Shown: positions 6,504 through 8,672 of the stretch, in pieces
How positions within the stretch are numbered: the first letter of the stretch is position 1
Layout: each line of letters starts with the position of its first letter
Source of the DNA: Salinisphaera sp. UBA6602
GTDB taxonomy: Bacteria; Pseudomonadota; Gammaproteobacteria; Nevskiales; Salinisphaeraceae
Reading direction: 5' to 3'
Assembly: GCA_002433465.1 (NCBI GenBank)
Contig: DJIE01000118.1
Coordinates: 1-8,672, forward strand
Length of the DNA: 8,672 nucleotides
Made by a program: the position numbers and the translations under genes
Notes under the pieces: generated by a model
Database searches by the model: none
What the model saw: only the letters and a program-made list of their open reading frames with translations
Told to the model about the DNA's origin: nothing

Positions 6504-7360
6504 GCCGACACCTTCGTCGCACGCAGGCCTTTGCCGAGAGCGCGCTCGTAGACGGTATGGCTGCGCAGACGCAGGGACTGCGTGATGCTGGAGAAATTCT
6601 CCGAATGCCCCGCAAACAGCAGACCGTCTTCGCGCAGCAGCCCCGCGAAGCGTTCCAGCAGACGTGCCTGGGTGGCCTTGTCGAAATAGATCATCAGATT
6701 CCGACAGAAGATTACGTCCAGCGGACCTTCGATATTCCAGTTCGCGTCGAGCAGGTTGAGCGCACGAAAAGTGATGTTCTGGCTCAGGCTCGGCTGCACG
6801 CGCACCATGCCGGCGCGCTCGCCCGTGCCCTTGAGAAAGAACCGCTGCAGCCGCTCCGGGCTCATCTTGCTGACATCGTTCATCGAGTAGATACCGCGGC
6901 GTGCGACTTCAATGGCGCGCGTATCGATATCGGTGGCGAGAATACTCGCCGCACGCGAGCCCGTGCCCATCGCCTCGGCCAGCGTGATCGCGATGGAGTA
7001 GGGCTCTTCGCCGGTGGAGGCCGCACAGGTCCAGACCTTGAGCGGCTCTTTTCGTGCATTCGCGTGCGCCGCCAGCAACGGGAAATGGTGGGCTTCGCGA
7101 AAGAACGAGGTCAGATTTGTCGTCAACGCATTGACGAACTGTTCCCATTCGGGGTGATTCGCATCGGCCTGAAGCATGGCCAGATAGTCGCGAAAACGCG
7201 TATGGCCGAGCACGCGTACGCGTTTGGCCAGCCGGCTGTAGACCATTTCGGTCTTGTGAGGGGCCAGTGAAATACCCGCGCGCGCATGTATGAGCTTGCG
7301 CACGCACTCGAAGTCCTCGGCGGTGAGTAGTAAATCACGTTCGGTCTGAACAGCCAGCAC
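6500..7360 (-). CDS. cheR: Chemotaxis protein methyltransferase CheR
   Basis: CheR methylates receptor glutamates using S-adenosylmethionine and opposes CheB. I choose the GTG at 7360 rather than the upstream ATG at 7447. An AAGGAGG (7368-7374) sits 7 nt before the GTG, and the resulting 286-aa protein has exactly the E. coli length. The extra 29 residues of the longer frame look non-coding and would run through a likely promoter. The N-terminal helical domain (about 10-85) ends in TTNLTSFFREAHHFP (80-94), which includes the conserved Arg88. The Rossmann-type SAM domain has CAASTGEEPYS (112-122), ATDIDT (142-147) and FCRNLMIYFDK (218-228). The beta-subdomain loop KGTGERAGMVRV (177-188) resembles that of CheR enzymes that bind the receptor C-terminal pentapeptide. 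It overlaps cheD by 4 nt. Confidence 0.98.
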   Translation of the reverse strand: MLAVQTERDLLLTAEDFECVRKLIHARAGISLAPHKTEMVYSRLAKRVRVLGHTRFRDYLAMLQADANHPEWEQFVNALTTNLTSFFREAHHFPLLAAHANARKEPLKVWTCAASTGEEPYSIAITLAEAMGTGSRAASILATDIDTRAIEVARRGIYSMNDVSKMSPERLQRFFLKGTGERAGMVRVQPSLSQNITFRALNLLDANWNIEGPLDVIFCRNLMIYFDKATQARLLERFAGLLREDGLLFAGHSENFSSITQSLRLRSHTVYERALGKGLRATKVSA

Positions 7361-7367
7361 GGGTGTG

Positions 7368-7374
7368 CCTCCTT
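7368..7374 (-). promoter_or_regulatory. Ribosome binding site deciding the cheR start
   Basis: AAGGAGG on the minus strand, 7 nt before the GTG at 7360, is among the strongest Shine-Dalgarno matches in the window. No comparable site precedes the in-frame ATG at 7447, so the shorter 286-aa CheR is preferred. Confidence 0.85.
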
Positions 7375-7443
7375 GCGGTACGTGGCCTGCATGAACCACC
7401 GCCGAATACACGGGGTATCGACGGATGAGCGGGCCTGTAGCTA

Positions 7444-7470
7444 GCATCGACCGAAAGCGGTTTTTCTTTA
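7444..7470 (-). promoter_or_regulatory. Candidate sigma-28 (FliA) promoter for cheR-cheD-cheB-cheY-cheZ
   Basis: On the minus strand, TAAAGAAA (7463-7470), an 11-nt spacer and GTCGATGC (7444-7451) resemble the enteric FliA consensus TAAAGTTT-N11-GCCGATAA. The spacing is exact, and 11 of the 16 consensus positions match. The -35 half is good; the -10 half lacks its final AA. It lies in an A+T-rich stretch just past the cheW terminator and would give a leader of about 75 nt before cheR. FliA control of che genes is established in enterics; here it is inferred. Confidence 0.55.
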
Positions 7471-7495
7471 ATACACTACTTAATCAGAAGGTTAT

Positions 7496-7537
7496 GAAAA
7501 CAAAAAAAGCGCCACGCCCAGACGGCGCAGCGCTTTT
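7496..7537 (-). terminator. Rho-independent terminator after cheW
   Basis: Read on the minus strand, AAAAGCGC (7530-7537), TG, CGCC, a 5-nt loop, GGCG, TG and GCGCTTTT (7505-7512) form a 14-bp stem. It includes two G-U pairs and is followed by a T-rich tail through about 7496 (seven Ts, G, four Ts). The stem starts about 40 nt past the cheW stop. On the plus strand the two TG/TG steps become C-A mismatches and the run after the stem is short, so it works better in the minus direction. It separates cheA-cheW from cheR onward. Confidence 0.92.
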
Positions 7538-7578
7538 CGGCGATGCCATGAACCTATCGGCTTCACACGACGCCGGGC

Positions 7579-8079
7579 TCAGGCGATGGCCTCGACCTCT
7601 TCAACGATGGCCAGTTCGCTGCTGCTCATCATGCGATCGATATCCACGAGAATAAGCATGCGGTCATCGACGCTGCCCAGGCCAAGCACGTGCTCGGTTG
7701 CCGCGGCGACGCCGAAATCCGGCGCGGGCTTGATCTGCTCCGGGGTGAGCGTGAGCACGTCGGACACGCTGTCGACGACCACGCCGACCACCCGCTCGCC
7801 CACGTTCAACACGATTACGACGGTATGCTGGTCGTAGGCCGCATTCTCCAGACCGAACTTGATGCGCGCATCGATAATGGGAACGATACTGCCGCGCAGG
7901 TTGGTCACGCCCTTGACGAAATCGGGCACGTTGGCGATACGGGTTACCTGGTTGTAGCCGCGAATCTCCTGCACTTTGAGGATGTCCACGCCGTATTCTT
8001 CGCCACCCAGCGCGAAAACCAGGACTTCCATGTCCGCAGCCGCATCACGCGCTGCGTCGTTAGCAATGACTTCAGCCAT
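7579..8079 (-). CDS. cheW: Chemotaxis adaptor protein CheW
   Basis: CheW links CheA to chemoreceptors in the signalling array. From the ATG at 8079 the product is 166 aa, essentially the E. coli length (167). GGAG lies 8 nt upstream. The frame stays open further upstream, but that extension overlaps the end of cheA and looks non-coding. The protein is one CheW-type double beta-barrel domain: [16 protein letters not shown] (18-33), VQEIRGY (36-42), the highly conserved NLRG (60-63) with Arg62, then [12 protein letters not shown] (97-108) and LILVDIDRM (142-150). Glu38 and Arg62 hold the same positions as in E. coli CheW. It lies 37 nt after cheA and is followed by an intrinsic terminator, so it is the last gene of its transcript. 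Confidence 0.98.
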   Translation of the reverse strand: MAEVIANDAARDAAADMEVLVFALGGEEYGVDILKVQEIRGYNQVTRIANVPDFVKGVTNLRGSIVPIIDARIKFGLENAAYDQHTVVIVLNVGERVVGVVVDSVSDVLTLTPEQIKPAPDFGVAAATEHVLGLGSVDDRMLILVDIDRMMSSSELAIVEEVEAIA

Positions 8080-8116
8080 GTCGTTTACTCCGTATAACGT
8101 CATGTATGTATGAGAA

Positions 8117-8672
8117 TCAGGCCAGCGCTGCCCGCTGTACCTGGGTTTCGCTCTGACGACCTGCGCGGGACAGCGCAACCACGTCGAGAATCAGGGCGAC
8201 GCTGCCGTCGCCGAGGATGGTGGCGGCAGAAATGCCGACGACCTTGCGGTAGTTCGTTTCAAGATTCTTGACCACTACTTGGCGCTGACCGAGCAGCTCA
8301 TCCACGAGTAGCGTGAAATAGCGGCCCTCGCTTTCGATCACCATGACGATGCCGCGCAGTACGTCGCTCTGGGCATTGTCGATATCGAATACGCGATGCA
8401 TTTCCACCAGCGGCAGATATTCGCCGCGCACGTAGACCAGCTGTTTGTCCTGGCCCACGCGCTTGAGCTGGTCGGCCTGGACCTGCATGGATTCCTTGAT
8501 CGCGCCGAGCGGCATGATGAACACCTCTTCGCCCACGCGAATGAGCATGCCGTCCATGATCGCCAGCGTTAGCGGTAGCACGATGCGAATGGTCGTGCCC
8601 TGGCCGAACGTGGATCGAATATCCACATGGCCGCCGAGTTCCTGAATATTGCGCTTGACCACGTCCATGCCG
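8117..8672 (-). CDS. cheA: Chemotaxis histidine kinase CheA (3' part; runs off the right edge)
   Basis: CheA is the cytoplasmic histidine kinase of the chemotaxis array; it phosphorylates CheY and CheB. Only the last 184 codons are here, open at the right edge, so no start codon can be given. An ATG at 8668 is internal: it is the Met of GMDVVKRNI, the G2 box that ends the ATP-binding P4 domain. Next come [18 protein letters not shown] and [10 protein letters not shown], the end of P4 and the entry to P5. The CheW-like regulatory P5 domain follows, with [36 protein letters not shown] and [16 protein letters not shown] short polar tail ends at the TGA (8117-8119). The phosphotransfer (P1), CheY-binding (P2) and dimerisation (P3) domains lie outside. 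It is co-directional with cheW, 37 nt away. Confidence 0.98.
   Translation of the reverse strand, partial: GMDVVKRNIQELGGHVDIRSTFGQGTTIRIVLPLTLAIMDGMLIRVGEEVFIMPLGAIKESMQVQADQLKRVGQDKQLVYVRGEYLPLVEMHRVFDIDNAQSDVLRGIVMVIESEGRYFTLLVDELLGQRQVVVKNLETNYRKVVGISAATILGDGSVALILDVVALSRAGRQSETQVQRAALA

Noticed and set aside
5131..6551. Long plus-strand frames opposite cheB and cheD
   Set aside because: Compositionally biased shadows of conserved genes, without plausible ribosome sites or domains.
7123..7392. An 89-codon minus-strand frame overlapping the start of cheR
   Set aside because: An out-of-frame shadow of cheR with no domain. The AAGGAGG site is properly spaced for the cheR GTG instead.

Overview
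This window is one continuous chemotaxis and flagellar-export gene cluster. Every gene lies on the minus strand, so transcription runs from high to low coordinates. In transcription order it reads cheA (3' part only), cheW, a 218-nt gap, cheR, cheD, cheB, cheY, cheZ, a 160-nt gap, flhB, flhA and flhE (5' part only). No transposase, tRNA, rRNA, CRISPR or phage gene is visible. Nothing longer than about 220 nt lacks a gene.

The organism is a G+C-rich proteobacterium. CheZ and FlhE, with CheY and CheZ proteins very like the enteric ones, point to Gammaproteobacteria. CheD is absent from E. coli but common in beta- and some gammaproteobacterial che clusters, so this is not an enteric. A halophilic gammaproteobacterium (Halomonas- or Salinisphaera-like) is a low-confidence guess.

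Region by region: (1) 8672-7579 holds cheA-cheW, the kinase and its adaptor, closed by a strong intrinsic terminator at about 7496-7537. (2) 7578-7361 holds that terminator and then a candidate sigma-28 (FliA) promoter at 7444-7470, with no receptor gene between cheW and cheR. (3) 7360-3605 holds cheR-cheD-cheB-cheY-cheZ. cheR/cheD and cheD/cheB overlap by 4 nt, which suggests coupled translation of the three receptor-modifying enzymes. cheR and cheB start with GTG codons backed by good ribosome binding sites. (4) 3604-3445 is a non-coding gap with three inverted repeats and a 9-bp tandem repeat. (5) 3444-1 holds flhB-flhA (4-nt overlap), then a secreted protein that I identify as FlhE, cut by the window edge.

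Together the genes make the signalling core (CheA, CheW, CheY, CheZ), the adaptation enzymes (CheR methyltransferase, CheB methylesterase/deamidase, CheD deamidase) and the export gate of the flagellar type III secretion apparatus (FlhB, FlhA). All catalytic residues I could check are present. This is mostly a canonical locus. The less ordinary points are the FlhE-like gene in a CheD-containing cluster, the structured gap before flhB, and the terminator/promoter boundary where some relatives carry a receptor gene.
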